Of a DNA stretch of 64,000 nt, positions 34,140 through 44,615 are shown piece after piece (the stretch's first letter is position 1; every line of letters begins with the position of its first letter). The notes beneath the pieces are model-generated. The model searched no databases, had not been told where the DNA came from, and saw nothing but the letters and a program-made list of their open reading frames with translations. Position numbers and translations under genes: made by a program. The DNA comes from Streptomyces sp. XM4193 (GTDB lineage Bacteria > Actinomycetota > Actinomycetes > Streptomycetales > Streptomycetaceae), in contig NZ_JALLGK010000001.1 of NCBI RefSeq assembly GCF_023072595.1, positions 620,001 to 684,000 on the forward strand, given 5' to 3'.

Positions 34140-35639
34140 TCAATCACGTTTGCAGATGCGGTCGAGCAGATTGGCGGTGGCCTGCTGGACGGTGCTGTTC
34201 GCGTGCCCGGGGCGGTCCAGCGCGGGCGACCAGGCGAAGGTGCCGGAGCTGAAGACCAGAGCGCCGCTCGGCGCCTCGTAGAGCGAGGTCTCCTGGTGGC
34301 GCAGGACCCCGCGCTTGTCCGGGTACGGCGAGTGCGCCAGCAGGATCCGGTGGCGGTGGTCGGGCAGCGCGGTGCGCGGGTGGTAGCGGTCCGCCTCGCC
34401 CGCGACCAGGCCCGGCAGTTCGTCGCCCTCGGCCGCGCCGGTGCCCTCCCACAGCCAGTGCGAGGCGTTCCGCACCACCAGCGGGTGGGGCTGCGGCACC
34501 TGGCCGGCGTACTGGATGCCCAGCAGCAGCTGCTCCGGGCGCCCCTGGTCGCGCCAGAGCTGCGAGCGACCGGGGCCGCGGCGTTTTCGGCAGCTCAGCA
34601 ACCGGTCCTGGTCGCCCGACGGCAGCGCCTTCAACTCCACCTGCCAGTAGGCGGTGTTGGCCGAGAGGAAGACGAGCGAGGTGCCGTTGTCCCTGGCCAG
34701 CTCGGCCTGCCGACGCATCGGGACAGACCAGTACTCGTCGTGGCCGGGGAAGACCAGCCCGCGGTGGCGGCCGGTGTCGACGAGCCCGGCGTGCAGATCG
34801 CGGGCGTGCGCGTAGCCGAGGTCGTAGCCGTAGCGCTCGGCCCAGCGGATGAAGTCGTAGGCGTGGCCGACGTGCAGGGGGAGCCCGGCGCCGGCGTACG
34901 GGCGGTCGAAGGAGACGGTGTGCGCCGCCTCGGCCTCGCCGAGCAGCCGTCCCTCCTCGTCCCAGGCGTGGTAGAGGCTGGCGCCGGTCCTGCCGTCCTC
35001 GGGGAAGAGGTTGTACGCCTGCCAGGTCACGTCCGGCAGCACCAGCAGCAGATCTGCCGGGTCCTTGCTGCGGACGGTGAAGGGGATGTGCGAGCGGTGG
35101 CCGTCCGCCGTGGTGAGGACGGCGACGTACGCGCCGCTGCTCCACGTGCCGGGCACCGGCAGGCGCCAGGAGAGCCACCAGTGGTGGCAGGAGACCGTGC
35201 GGTCGGCGCGCAGCGGTTCGGGCTGAACGATCCCCGAGAGCCGGGGACTTGTGGTGATCTTGGTGGCGCCGACACCGCCGTAGTGGCCGATGCGGTAGAC
35301 GTCCACGCCGAAGGGCTGGGGCGGGCTGACGGTGACCCGGAAGTCGATGGACTCGCCGGGCGCCACCGAGCCGGTCGAGGCGAACCCCTTGATCTGGCAG
35401 CGCACGTCGTCCGCGGTGCGGGTGGTGCCGCGGCCCGCCTGGCGGGGGCCCGGGAGGATGCGTCCGTCGGCGGCGAGCACCGCGTGGTCGGCGTCGTCCA
35501 CGTACCAGGGGACGACCCGGCCGCTGTCGAAGTAGTTCTCGCTGCCGCGCAGCCACGGCAGCGGGCCCTGGCCGAACGGATCGGTCACCGCGTGCGCCAG
35601 CGCACCTGACTGCCACCGTCGGATCTGCTGCGTCCCCAT
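34140..35639 (-). CDS. N,N-dimethylformamidase beta-subunit-like protein
   Basis: 499 residues. The middle and C-terminal parts match the large-subunit C-terminal domain of N,N-dimethylformamidase: LLVLPDVTWQAYNLFPEDGRTGASLY, GHAYDFIRWAERYGYDLGYAHARDLH, GHDEYWSVPMR, and LVFLSANTAYWQVEL. That domain has a GATase/Rossmann-like fold. The N-terminal part has a fibronectin-like region (GESIDFRVTVSP). No signal peptide is seen, and there is no small-subunit gene nearby, so amidase activity on formamides is uncertain. The ATG at 35639 is preceded by GGAGGGGG with 6-nt spacing. Confidence 0.8.
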   Translation of the reverse strand: MGTQQIRRWQSGALAHAVTDPFGQGPLPWLRGSENYFDSGRVVPWYVDDADHAVLAADGRILPGPRQAGRGTTRTADDVRCQIKGFASTGSVAPGESIDFRVTVSPPQPFGVDVYRIGHYGGVGATKITTSPRLSGIVQPEPLRADRTVSCHHWWLSWRLPVPGTWSSGAYVAVLTTADGHRSHIPFTVRSKDPADLLLVLPDVTWQAYNLFPEDGRTGASLYHAWDEEGRLLGEAEAAHTVSFDRPYAGAGLPLHVGHAYDFIRWAERYGYDLGYAHARDLHAGLVDTGRHRGLVFPGHDEYWSVPMRRQAELARDNGTSLVFLSANTAYWQVELKALPSGDQDRLLSCRKRRGPGRSQLWRDQGRPEQLLLGIQYAGQVPQPHPLVVRNASHWLWEGTGAAEGDELPGLVAGEADRYHPRTALPDHRHRILLAHSPYPDKRGVLRHQETSLYEAPSGALVFSSGTFAWSPALDRPGHANSTVQQATANLLDRICKRD

Positions 35640-36042
35640 CCGGCCCCCTCCCACTCGCGTGGGTACTCCCTCACGAGAGCCAAGCACATCACATAGTGCA
35701 GCGGCCTCATCACCATTCGTCGTGAATTAGTGGGCGCGAAATGACACGAAGTGAGTCGGAAGGGGGCAGAGGCGGCGAGAAGTTGTGACCGACGTGAACT
35801 CACGTGCCGGAACGGGCGGATGGGGAGCTTGCGAATGTGTCGAGCATCACGCAAATCGGGGTGGGCACGGGTGTGCGACGAGGGCGGGAGGAGCCCCGCG
35901 GTGCGCGGGGCGGAGCGGGGCGCGTGCGCCCGGCACGGGTCGTGCGCCGACGTCGCGCGCGGGCCCGGTCCTCGCGCGGGGCGCGACGTCCGCGGGCCGG
36001 GCACGTCCGGCGGGGCTCGTCCGCGAGGGTGGGGCGTACGGC
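35640..36042. other. intergenic region
   Basis: No gene is supported. The part next to 35640-35860 is markedly less G+C-rich than its surroundings, for example around 35685-35760, and likely holds the promoter of the dimethylformamidase-like gene. The remainder is GC-rich with Arg/Gly open frames only. Confidence 0.5.
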
Positions 36043-37608
36043 TCAGACCAGCCGCACCGGCTTGTCCGGGCGCACGCCGGCGGACGCGAGCCAGCCGCGC
36101 AGCGGCAGCGGATCGCCCTGCTCGGCCAGTGCGAGCACCGGCTCGGCGAGGTCCTGCCGCCGCTCGCCGTCCACCAGCAGTACGTGTCCGTCCAGCCAGT
36201 CCAACCCGGGACGGGCGCCGCCCGCGTCCACCGCGGCGCAGCAGACGGCGGCGGTGATGTGCTCCGAGAGCACCTCGCGGCCGCTCTTGACCGGCGCCGG
36301 GGGCAGCCCAATCGGGGCCGCCTCGCCCGGACCGCCGGGCACCAGCGCGCCACCGGGCTCGGACGCCGGTGAACCGCGCTCCTCGCGCACGGCGGCGGCG
36401 CTGACCCTGGCCGCGAGCGCCGCGCGCTGCTCCTCGCCGGTCAGCCGCTCCAGAATCCGGCTCAGGGTCGGCCGACCCACTTCCTGCGGGCCGGTGCCGG
36501 AACGGGCCGATTCGCCGTGCTCCTCCTGGAAGCTCTGGGTGGTGTCCAACGCGGCGAACAGCCGTGCCGCCGCCGCCCGCCAGGAGCGGTCGACGACCTC
36601 CTCCGGATAGGCCGACCAGTCGATAGGCTGCCAGTGCGGGTCCGGCGACTGCGGCGCACCGTAGAACAGCCGCGCCGCCAACAGCGAGACGGCGCGGTCC
36701 ACTTCGCCGGGCGTCTCCAGCAGATCGCAGGCCGGACGCTCGCCGAGCCGGGCGGTGAACCCCTCGGCCAGCCGGTCCCGGCGCGAGAGCTCGGTCAGCG
36801 CCGCGACCACGCCCACGTCCAGCTGCGCGGGCCAGCGGCCCATCCGCCAGGCGGGCACCGCGACGCGGGTGAGCAGCCGGTCCCAGCCCGCGAAGGCCAG
36901 GCCCACCTGCTCCTGGGCCACCTGCCGCACACCCATGTCGACGGTCTGGGCGCGGATCGAGCAGGCCGTCGCGACGAGCCGCTCCATCTCCGCCGCGTGC
37001 GGTCCCGTCGGCCGCAGCAGCAGCCGTGCCGGCACACGCACCGACGGCCGCCGGCTCGCCGCGTCCAGCGCCCGGACGATGCGGCGGGCGGCGGCGATGT
37101 CCGGATGGACGGCCGGGCCGGTGCCGGCGACCACCGGGGCGAGCAGAGCGCGCAGCTCGGCGACGCGCATCCACCACAGGAACGGCGAACCGATCACCAG
37201 GGTCGGGGTGCGCGCACCCTCGTCCTCCAACCAGCTGTCGCAGTCCGGGGTGAGCGCGATCGCGGACGGCTCCGGCACGTCCAGCCGGTCGGCCAGATCG
37301 CGGATCATCCGGTACAGATCGGGTGCGTCCTGCTCCGCGAGCGGGACCGAGGGCGGGACGGACGGCCGGGCGGTCGCGACGAGCGCGGTCAGGACGGCGG
37401 TGACGCCCAGCACGAGCACCGCCAGCGCCGTCACCGCCCACCGCGGCCCGTCCCACGCGGCGTCGAACCGGCCCGTCGCCGAGCCCGTCCACAGCACCAC
37501 CGCGACGGCCGCGGGAAGCAGCGCGACGGCGAAAACCGCCCCGCGAATCCGCAGGACGGCCAGTGCGTGATCCCGTGCCGAGGCACGATCCCTGTCCGCT
37601 GTCGTCAT
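36043..37608 (-). CDS. M48-peptidase-like membrane protein lacking HExxH
   Basis: 521 residues. Two transmembrane helices near residues 20-42 and 56-80 are followed by a cytoplasmic domain arranged like M48 (HtpX/Ste24-type) peptidases. LYRMIRDLADRLDVPEPSAIAL leads to TLVIGSPFLWWMRVAELRALLAP. In active enzymes that last segment reads as a helix ending in HExxH; here ELRALLAPVVAGTG (151-164) has no His or Glu ligand. It is therefore probably a pseudo-protease. The ATG at 37608 is chosen, with a GTG at 37620 as alternative. It is tandem with, but 335 bp from, purD. Confidence 0.7.
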   Translation of the reverse strand: MTTADRDRASARDHALAVLRIRGAVFAVALLPAAVAVVLWTGSATGRFDAAWDGPRWAVTALAVLVLGVTAVLTALVATARPSVPPSVPLAEQDAPDLYRMIRDLADRLDVPEPSAIALTPDCDSWLEDEGARTPTLVIGSPFLWWMRVAELRALLAPVVAGTGPAVHPDIAAARRIVRALDAASRRPSVRVPARLLLRPTGPHAAEMERLVATACSIRAQTVDMGVRQVAQEQVGLAFAGWDRLLTRVAVPAWRMGRWPAQLDVGVVAALTELSRRDRLAEGFTARLGERPACDLLETPGEVDRAVSLLAARLFYGAPQSPDPHWQPIDWSAYPEEVVDRSWRAAAARLFAALDTTQSFQEEHGESARSGTGPQEVGRPTLSRILERLTGEEQRAALAARVSAAAVREERGSPASEPGGALVPGGPGEAAPIGLPPAPVKSGREVLSEHITAAVCCAAVDAGGARPGLDWLDGHVLLVDGERRQDLAEPVLALAEQGDPLPLRGWLASAGVRPDKPVRLV

Positions 37609-37944
37609 CGAGCCGCTCACCCCCCTGCTTGTGGGACGCCGTGGACCATCCACCCACTGTGGCACCGGCGTCCGACAGCGCAATCGCGGTGAGCCAGACG
37701 ACCGACGGCGTCCTGAAGCCGACGCGCGGAACGATAGTTCGGTCCGGCCGGGAACTCAGGTGCTCGGCCGGACCGTCACTCGATGGAATGGCTTTGGGTA
37801 GAGGTGTTGCGCATCCGCCTCCGCCGGAGGTGTCCGGCTATCGACGCATTCGATCAACTCCGGCACGGCCCGGAGAAGTTGACCGGACCCGCGCCCCGGC
37901 GGCCGACCGAGCGATCCGAGGGACGACCGCGCGCCCCGACCGGC
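37609..37944. other. intergenic region between purD and the M48-like gene
   Basis: No gene is supported in these 336 bases. The region contains the promoter of the M48-like gene on the minus strand and the 3' end of purD. I see no clear hairpin. Confidence 0.45.
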
Positions 37945-39207
<1,263 letters not shown>

Positions 39208-39220
39208 GCACCGAAGCCTA
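39208..39220 (-). promoter_or_regulatory. purD -10 box, leaderless geometry
   Basis: Read on the minus strand, TAGGCT (plus coordinates 39215-39220) ends 7 nt before the purD GTG. The following gap, 39221-39627, otherwise holds only the upstream region of the SLATT gene. Confidence 0.55.
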
Positions 39221-39627
39221 GTGGTCCGCCGCGGCCGGTCGGTCCGGCGGTCTGCGGTGTGGGACGGCGCCCAGGAGACCCGGGCGCGGGGGCCGGCGCG
39301 AGGACGGGCGCGGAGGTGTGGCGGAGGGGTGGTGAGCGGCCTGTGCGACCGGTCGTACCTACCACGGGTGAGCCGCGGTGGACGGTTGTTGACGCCCACT
39401 CTTTCGAGTGAGGTGCAGGCGTCGTCGCCGCCCTGCTGAGCGGCGATTCTGGGCCTGCCCGTTCCCGAACGCCCAAGCAGCGAAACGGTTTTGGGGGTAG
39501 AAATGAGGGTTCCGTGTGGCCGTTCGCCCAGCAGTGTGCGCGGCGGATTGCCGCTAAGTGTGAAAAGCGACGTGCTCGGCCATCATGAGTGGCGGTGGGA
39601 GCGCGTTCTGTTGTGGGGAGTGGGCGG

Positions 39628-40368
39628 GTGACTCAGCCGGAGATGCGTCCCGAGGGGGCCGGCAAGGACCGCAGGGGCGAGCTGCTCGGTCAGGCTTTTC
39701 CGCTCGGCGACTGGGGAGAGCCCGCCGAGCGGCTCGACGAGCTGTACCAGTGGGTCGAGCAGCGCGCCCTGGAGACGGTCGACTGGTATCTCGCCGACCG
39801 CACCCACAAACGCCGCCTCGCCCGGCTGCTGCGAGCCGGGACGGCGGCCGGCCTCGCCGGGGGCGCGGTGCTGCCCGTCCTCGAACTGGCCGGTGTTCTC
39901 GGTGCGTTGCTCACCCCGCTCGCCTGGGGCTACCTCTCGCTGGTGGTAGCCGTGCTGTGCGCGGGCGCCGACCGCTGGTTCGGGGTGACCTCGGGCTGGA
40001 TGCGCGATGTGGCGACTGCCCAGGCCGTGCAGCGCCGGCTGGAGGCGCTCCAGTACGAGTGGGCCACCGAGTCGGTGCGCGAGGTGCTCGGCCCGGCGGA
40101 GGGCACCGCGGCCGAGGCGGCGGAGCGCTGCCTGGGCACCCTGCGCAGGTTCAGTGAGGAGATCTCCGAGCTGGTACGGGCCGAAACGGGCGACTGGATG
40201 GTCGAGTTCAGAACGGGATCGGTTCCGCTGCTCACCCAGTCCGTCGCCAACTCCGGGCCCGCCCGCAGGCCCGAGGCCGCGGGTGCCCTCGCGGCCTCGC
40301 GCTTCCCGATGCCCCCGGGCACCCGGCCCAACATGCCGCGCCAGCGCCCGCCGGAGAACCCGCGCTGA
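39628..40368 (+). CDS. SLATT-domain membrane protein
   Basis: A 246-residue protein with the two-helix SLATT arrangement: a helical N-terminal part (RLDELYQWVEQRALETVDWYL), two close transmembrane helices (~62-105), then a long helix to ~195 (ATAQAVQRRLEALQYEWATE). The C-terminal ~45 residues are Pro/Arg-rich. SLATT proteins are predicted membrane-permeabilising effectors in nucleotide-sensing defence systems. No cyclase, SLOG or sensor gene is adjacent, so this solitary copy may be housekeeping. GTG at 39628 follows GGGGAG with 7-nt spacing. Confidence 0.75.
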   Translation: MTQPEMRPEGAGKDRRGELLGQAFPLGDWGEPAERLDELYQWVEQRALETVDWYLADRTHKRRLARLLRAGTAAGLAGGAVLPVLELAGVLGALLTPLAWGYLSLVVAVLCAGADRWFGVTSGWMRDVATAQAVQRRLEALQYEWATESVREVLGPAEGTAAEAAERCLGTLRRFSEEISELVRAETGDWMVEFRTGSVPLLTQSVANSGPARRPEAAGALAASRFPMPPGTRPNMPRQRPPENPR

Positions 40369-40600
40369 GCAACGGGCGCCGAGCACCCGGGCGCCGAACA
40401 ACCGGCGCCCGCGCCGAGTTCCGGAGCCCGCGAGGCGGCGTCGCACGCCCGCACGCCCGCACGTACGCACAGGCGCACGCCCCGCACGTACGCCGGTCGG
40501 CGCCGTACGACCTGCGGTCCCGCGGGAGCACGGGCGGTGCGGAGCCGGTGGCCGACGCCCGGGCCGACCGGGCACCAGGGGCCCGGTCGCCTCGGGGTGC

Positions 40601-41248
40601 TCAGGAGAAGAGGATCATCGACCCCTGCGCGAGGCTGCGGGTGGCCGCCGCGTGCAGGCCGAGCCAGACGTGCCGCTCGCGCGCGTACGGGCCGCCCTCC
40701 TCGGTGGGCAGCGCCGGCTCCTCCAGCTCCGTCGGCCCGGGGGGAGCGGCCGGCGGCGCGGGAGGGTTGGCCGGGTCGATGCCCAGGCTCGGCGCCACGG
40801 TGTGGAGCTCCCGCAGCAGACCGTGGCTGGACCCCAGCGGCCCGCCGCCCTCCAGGAGTTCGTCGTTGCTCAGCGGCGCCGCGAAGTCCACCGGGACGTA
40901 CGCGCCGGCGTGGTCGAAGTGCCAGACCAGATGGGACTGCTGGGCGGTCGGCTCGAACATCTCCAGCAACTGCTCGTAGTCGCTGCCCAGTTGGTCCACC
41001 GGGGTGACCTCCAGCCCGCAGGCGAGCAGCAGGTGCGCGCGGCGCAGCAGATGCAGCGCGTCGTAGTCGAAGCCGGCGACCGGTGCCACCTCTCCGGTGA
41101 GGCCCGGCATGTAGCCGTGCACCGGGACCGGGGGCAGCCCCGCCTCGTTCAGCGCCTTGTCGTAGACCGCCAGTTCCTCGGCGAACGGATTGTCGGGGCT
41201 CTGGCACAGCACGTCGACCAGAGGAACCAGCCACAGATCACACGCCAA
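40601..41248 (-). CDS. conserved actinobacterial protein of unknown function
   Basis: A 215-residue soluble protein with no family I can name. The N-terminal half is well folded in appearance (CDLWLVPLVDVLCQSPDNPF, FDYDALHLLRRAHLLLACGLEVTP, HLVWHFDHAGAYVPVDFA). Residues ~160-190 are a Pro/Glu-rich linker before a final helix, RERHVWLGLHAAATRSLAQGSMILFS. The start is TTG at 41246-41248, with GGGAG 6 nt upstream. It sits between the SLATT gene (convergent) and tRNA-Gly. Confidence 0.65.
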   Translation of the reverse strand: MACDLWLVPLVDVLCQSPDNPFAEELAVYDKALNEAGLPPVPVHGYMPGLTGEVAPVAGFDYDALHLLRRAHLLLACGLEVTPVDQLGSDYEQLLEMFEPTAQQSHLVWHFDHAGAYVPVDFAAPLSNDELLEGGGPLGSSHGLLRELHTVAPSLGIDPANPPAPPAAPPGPTELEEPALPTEEGGPYARERHVWLGLHAAATRSLAQGSMILFS

Positions 41249-41368
41249 GGGGCACTCCCACTCCGTGAGGACAGTCGGACCAGCGTAGTGCCCGGCCTAC
41301 CCGCGACGAAGGGCGTCAACCGGCCACGCCGTGCACCGGACCGCACCGGCGGTGGGCGCGGACATGCG

Positions 41369-41399
41369 AAAGGCCCGGTCTGCGGAAGACCGGGCCTTT
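41369..41399 (-). terminator. terminator downstream of tRNA-Gly(GCC)
   Basis: AAAGGCCCGGTCT (41369-41381) and AGACCGGGCCTTT (41387-41399) form a perfect 13-bp stem with a 5-nt loop and short A/T tracts, 10 bp beyond the tRNA 3' end. It can also terminate in the other direction. Confidence 0.9.
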
Positions 41400-41409
41400 C
41401 ACTTCTGGA

Positions 41410-41481
41410 GCGGACGACCGGGTTCGAACCGGCGACCTCAACCTTGGCAAGGTTGCGCTCTACCAGCTGAGCTACGTCCGC
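41410..41481 (-). tRNA. tRNA-Gly(GCC), copy 1
   Basis: A 72-nt cloverleaf: 7-bp acceptor stem (GCGGACG/CGTCCGC), 4-bp D stem with AGCTGGTA loop, anticodon arm CAACC-TTGCCAA-GGTTG giving anticodon GCC, and T arm GCCGG-TTCGAAC-CCGGT. The discriminator base is U and no CCA is encoded. It is identical to the copy at 45988-46059. Confidence 0.97.
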
Positions 41482-41555
41482 GCGTGCGGACAACTATAGC
41501 CCTCTTTCGCGGGTGCTCCGACCACGCCCGGGAACAGCTCGCGGCCGCCCAGCCG

Positions 41556-41597
41556 CCTGCGACCTCGGCGACCCGTCCTGCGACCTCGGCGACCCGT
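41556..41597. repeat. 21-bp tandem duplication in a 3' flank
   Basis: A 21-bp unit beginning CCTGCGACCTCGGCG is repeated perfectly (41556-41576, 41577-41597), followed by a partial third copy. It lies 52-93 bp beyond the minus-strand response-regulator stop. Confidence 0.85.
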
Positions 41598-41648
41598 CCT
41601 GCGATCCGCCGGCGGCTTCGGCGCCGCCGAGCAGCTCCCGTTCGCCCG

Positions 41649-42281
41649 CTACAGCCAGCCGCGTTCGCGGGCGGCGCTGGCCGCGGCGTGCCGGTTCTCC
41701 ACGCCGAGCTTGGCCACGGCGGAGGAGAGGTAGTTGCGCACGGTGCCCGGTGCGAGAGAGGCGCGCCGGGCGATCTCGGCGACGGTCGCCCCGTCCGAGG
41801 CGAGTTCCAGCAGCTCCGCCTCCCGCGCGGTCAGCGGGGAGTCGCCGGCGCTGATCGCGTCGGCGGCCAGCTCGGGGTCGACGTACCGGCCGCCGGCGTG
41901 CACGGTGCGGATGATCTCCGCCAGCCGCTGCGCGGAGACGGTCTTCGGCAGGAAGCCGCGCGCACCCGCGGCGAGCGCCTGCTTCAGATGACCGGGCCGG
42001 CCGTGGCCGGTGACGATCATCGTGGCGCAGCCCGGGATCTCGGCTCGGATCATCCGGACCACCTCGACGCCGTCGGCACCGGGCATGTTCAGGTCCAGCA
42101 CCGCCACGTCCGGCCGGTGCGCCCGGGCCATGGCCATCGCCTCGGTGCCGGATCCGGCCTCCGCGACCACCACCAGGTCGTCCTCCAGGGACAGCAGCGC
42201 GGCCACCGCACCGCGGATGAGGTGTTCGTCGTCGGCCAGCAGCACCCGCAGCTGCCCGTCGGTTTGCGCCTGCCCGTTCAT
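41649..42281 (-). CDS. NarL/DesR-family response regulator
   Basis: A 210-residue regulator. The receiver motifs are RVLLADDEHLIRGAVAALL, DVAVLDLNMPGADG with the phospho-acceptor Asp, TMIVTGHGRPGHLKQAL and GFLPKTVS. The HTH is LTAREAELLELASDGATVAEIARRASLAPGTVRNYLSSAVAKLG, of the DesR type. It is the last gene of a four-gene operon (ABC ATPase, permease, kinase, regulator), overlapping the kinase by 4 nt. It probably activates or represses its own ABC transporter through the dyad at 45679-45717. Confidence 0.92.
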   Translation of the reverse strand: MNGQAQTDGQLRVLLADDEHLIRGAVAALLSLEDDLVVVAEAGSGTEAMAMARAHRPDVAVLDLNMPGADGVEVVRMIRAEIPGCATMIVTGHGRPGHLKQALAAGARGFLPKTVSAQRLAEIIRTVHAGGRYVDPELAADAISAGDSPLTAREAELLELASDGATVAEIARRASLAPGTVRNYLSSAVAKLGVENRHAAASAARERGWL

Positions 42282-43771
42282 CGCCCGTCCGTTCCCGCTC
42301 TGCCGGCCTTCGTCCCGTACGCGCCCCCGACAGCAGTATCGGCGGCACTGCTTCCCCCACCGGCCCCGTTCCCGCCGCCGGCCTCGTTCCCCCCACCGGC
42401 ACTGGTTCCCCCGCCGGCGCCGTTCCCGCGTTCGCCGAAGCCGCCGCGGCCGTCCTCGGAGGACGCGTCGGCGGAGACCGGGATCTCGGCGCGCAGGACG
42501 AACACCTCGTCGTCCGGCGGAAGTCGGTCGTCCCAGACGCCGTGGCTCCAGCTGCGGCCGTCGCCGGTCGGCTCCGCCGGGTCGGGTGTGCTGAGGGTGC
42601 CGCGCAGCGCGCTGAGCCGCTCGCGCAGTCCGATCAGTCCCGCGCTGCGGCCGTTGCCCGAACTGCCGATGCTGCGTGCCGCCTTCACGTCGCGCACACC
42701 GTCGTTGACCAGGGTCAGCACCGCGGCGTCGGGGTGCTCGGTCAGCCGCAGCCGGATCACGCAGCGGCTGGCGTCGGAGTGCCGGAGCACGTTCGTCGCG
42801 CCTTCCCGCACCACCCAGCCGAGCGCGGCGCGCACCGACTCGGGGAGCGCGGTGTTGGGGTCGGCGTCGATCTCGCACTCGATGCCCGCCGCGCGCAACA
42901 CGCCCCGGGCGCCCGCGAGTTCGTTCAGCAGGCTGGTGTCCCGGTAGCCGCGCACGACCTCCCGCAACTCCGACTGGGACTCCCGGGCGATCCGCTGCAC
43001 CTCGACCATCTGGTCGAGCGCCGCACCGGAGGCGGCGCCCTTGCGCTGCGCCAGCTGTACGGCCAGCTCGCTCTTGAGCGCGATGACCGAGAGGTTGCGG
43101 CCGAGCACGTCGTGCAGATCGCGGCCGAAGCGCAGCCGCTCCTCGGCGACCGCGAGCCGGGCCTGTGCGTGGCGGGCCTCGTCCAGCTCCATGACCGCGG
43201 CCAGGATCCAGCCGGAGGCGCGGCCGGCGAATCCGCCCGCCAGCCCGCACCAGAGCGTCATCGCGGCGTACACCGTGACCAGCCGCGCCGGGCTGCCGGC
43301 CAGCAGCGCCATCCCCGCGACGATCGGCGTCGCGGCGAGCACCAGCCGGCCGAATTCGCTGGGGCGCAGGTTGAGCGAGAGCGACATCGCGGCCATGATC
43401 ATCACGACGCTGGAGAGCGTCGTGACCCCGGTGAGCTCCCTGGTCATGTCCGCGGACTCGAACGCCAGCAGCACTCCGACGATGACGGCGGCGCCGGCGG
43501 CGTTCGTCCACATCATCGCGGTGGGCCGGTCGCGCCGGTCCAGCATCCAGTCGAGGCACCGGCTGCTGGTGATCTGGCAGAGCGCCGCGTGGGCGACGAC
43601 CAGCAGGCAGACGACGGCGATGCCCCAGCGCGGCTCGACGGCCACCGCGAGGCTGAAGCCGACCACCACCTCCAGCAGGGCGAAGAAGTTGAAGGTCCAA
43701 CGGGTGTAGAGCTCGATCCGGTCGGGGTCGCTCTTCCGGTCCCACCAGGCCGTCAACTTCTTCGCCGCCAC
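42278..43771 (-). CDS. DesK-type sensor histidine kinase
   Basis: About 497 residues. Six or so transmembrane helices (~25-175) are followed by the HisKA_3 box RLRFGRDLHDVLGRNLSVIAL with His220. The degenerate N box is VVREGATNVLRHSDAS, and the G-box region is GRSAGLIGLRERLSALRG. The C-terminal ~60 residues are a Gly/Asn/Ala repeat encoded by ~24-bp DNA repeats. DesK-like kinases sense membrane state or membrane-active compounds, which matches the co-transcribed ABC-2 transporter. I prefer GTG at 43771, with GGGAG 8 nt upstream, over a GTG at 43810. Confidence 0.87.
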   Translation of the reverse strand: MAAKKLTAWWDRKSDPDRIELYTRWTFNFFALLEVVVGFSLAVAVEPRWGIAVVCLLVVAHAALCQITSSRCLDWMLDRRDRPTAMMWTNAAGAAVIVGVLLAFESADMTRELTGVTTLSSVVMIMAAMSLSLNLRPSEFGRLVLAATPIVAGMALLAGSPARLVTVYAAMTLWCGLAGGFAGRASGWILAAVMELDEARHAQARLAVAEERLRFGRDLHDVLGRNLSVIALKSELAVQLAQRKGAASGAALDQMVEVQRIARESQSELREVVRGYRDTSLLNELAGARGVLRAAGIECEIDADPNTALPESVRAALGWVVREGATNVLRHSDASRCVIRLRLTEHPDAAVLTLVNDGVRDVKAARSIGSSGNGRSAGLIGLRERLSALRGTLSTPDPAEPTGDGRSWSHGVWDDRLPPDDEVFVLRAEIPVSADASSEDGRGGFGERGNGAGGGTSAGGGNEAGGGNGAGGGSSAADTAVGGAYGTKAGRAGTDGR

Positions 43772-43823
43772 GCGTCCCACTCCCTGCTGTTCCGCCGTCG
43801 TCCGCGTCACCGTGCCGAAGACC

Positions 43824-44615
43824 CTAGCTGCGCGGTTCCCAGCGGAACCACCGGCGTACAGCCAACACCGAGCCGACTGCCCAGGCCAGACCGATCACCA
43901 GCGCGGCTGCGATGTCGCCGCCCTCGAGGGTTCCGGCCCAGCCGCCGCGGACCAGTTCCATGACCGGGCTCAGCGGGAGGAAGCGGCAGATCTCGGCGAG
44001 CTTGTCCGGCAGGACCTCCAGCGGCACGAAGACGCCGGAACCGAGCATGCTCACCATCATCATCGGCAGCGGGATCAGCTGGGCCGACTCCGTCGTACCG
44101 GCGAACCGGGAGGAGAGCGCGGCGAGCGCCGACATCATCACCAGGCCGAGCAGTACGCCGACCACCACCAGGTCGAAGCGCTGCGGCGCCTCCAGGTCGA
44201 GCACGGCCGCGCCGCCCACCAGCAGCAGTACGGACTGCACCAGCGCCACGATCATCGACGGCAGCGCGTTGGCCGACAGCAGTTCGGCGTCGTTCGCCTC
44301 ACCGGTCCGCAGCCGCTTGAGCACCAGCTCCTCGCGCCGCGCCACGTAGACGCCGACGAGGTTGGAGTACACCGCGAAGATCAGCACGAAGCCGATCGAC
44401 GCCGGCACCAGCACCGTGCCCACCGTCAGACCGGTGCCGGCCAGGTCCAGTTCGTCGGCCGGCTGCCGCATCGCGAAGGTGAAGATGACCGGCAGGAACA
44501 GGACCGTGAACAGTGACGCCTTGCTCCGCAGCAGAAGCGTCAGCTCCGCCCGTCCCAGCGCCGTGATCCGGCTCAGTGTCGAGACCCGTCCGTGTGCGAC
44601 TGTCGTCGTGGTCAT
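43824..44615 (-). CDS. ABC-2 type transporter permease
   Basis: A 263-residue ABC-2 permease with six membrane helices. A cytoplasmic N-terminus (RITALGRAELTLLLRSKASLF) leads into the first helix, and the loop VARREELVLKRLRTGEANDAELLSA is the typical coupling region. The C-terminal motif RFLPLSPVMELVRGG is characteristic. It overlaps the ATPase gene by 4 nt and lies 52 bp before the kinase start. The organisation matches drug or lipid exporters controlled by DesKR-like systems. Confidence 0.9.
   Translation of the reverse strand: MTTTTVAHGRVSTLSRITALGRAELTLLLRSKASLFTVLFLPVIFTFAMRQPADELDLAGTGLTVGTVLVPASIGFVLIFAVYSNLVGVYVARREELVLKRLRTGEANDAELLSANALPSMIVALVQSVLLLVGGAAVLDLEAPQRFDLVVVGVLLGLVMMSALAALSSRFAGTTESAQLIPLPMMMVSMLGSGVFVPLEVLPDKLAEICRFLPLSPVMELVRGGWAGTLEGGDIAAALVIGLAWAVGSVLAVRRWFRWEPRS

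Noticed and set aside
35640..36042. Short plus-strand frames between the dimethylformamidase-like and M48-like genes
   Set aside because: Arg/Gly-rich with no ribosome site and no motif.
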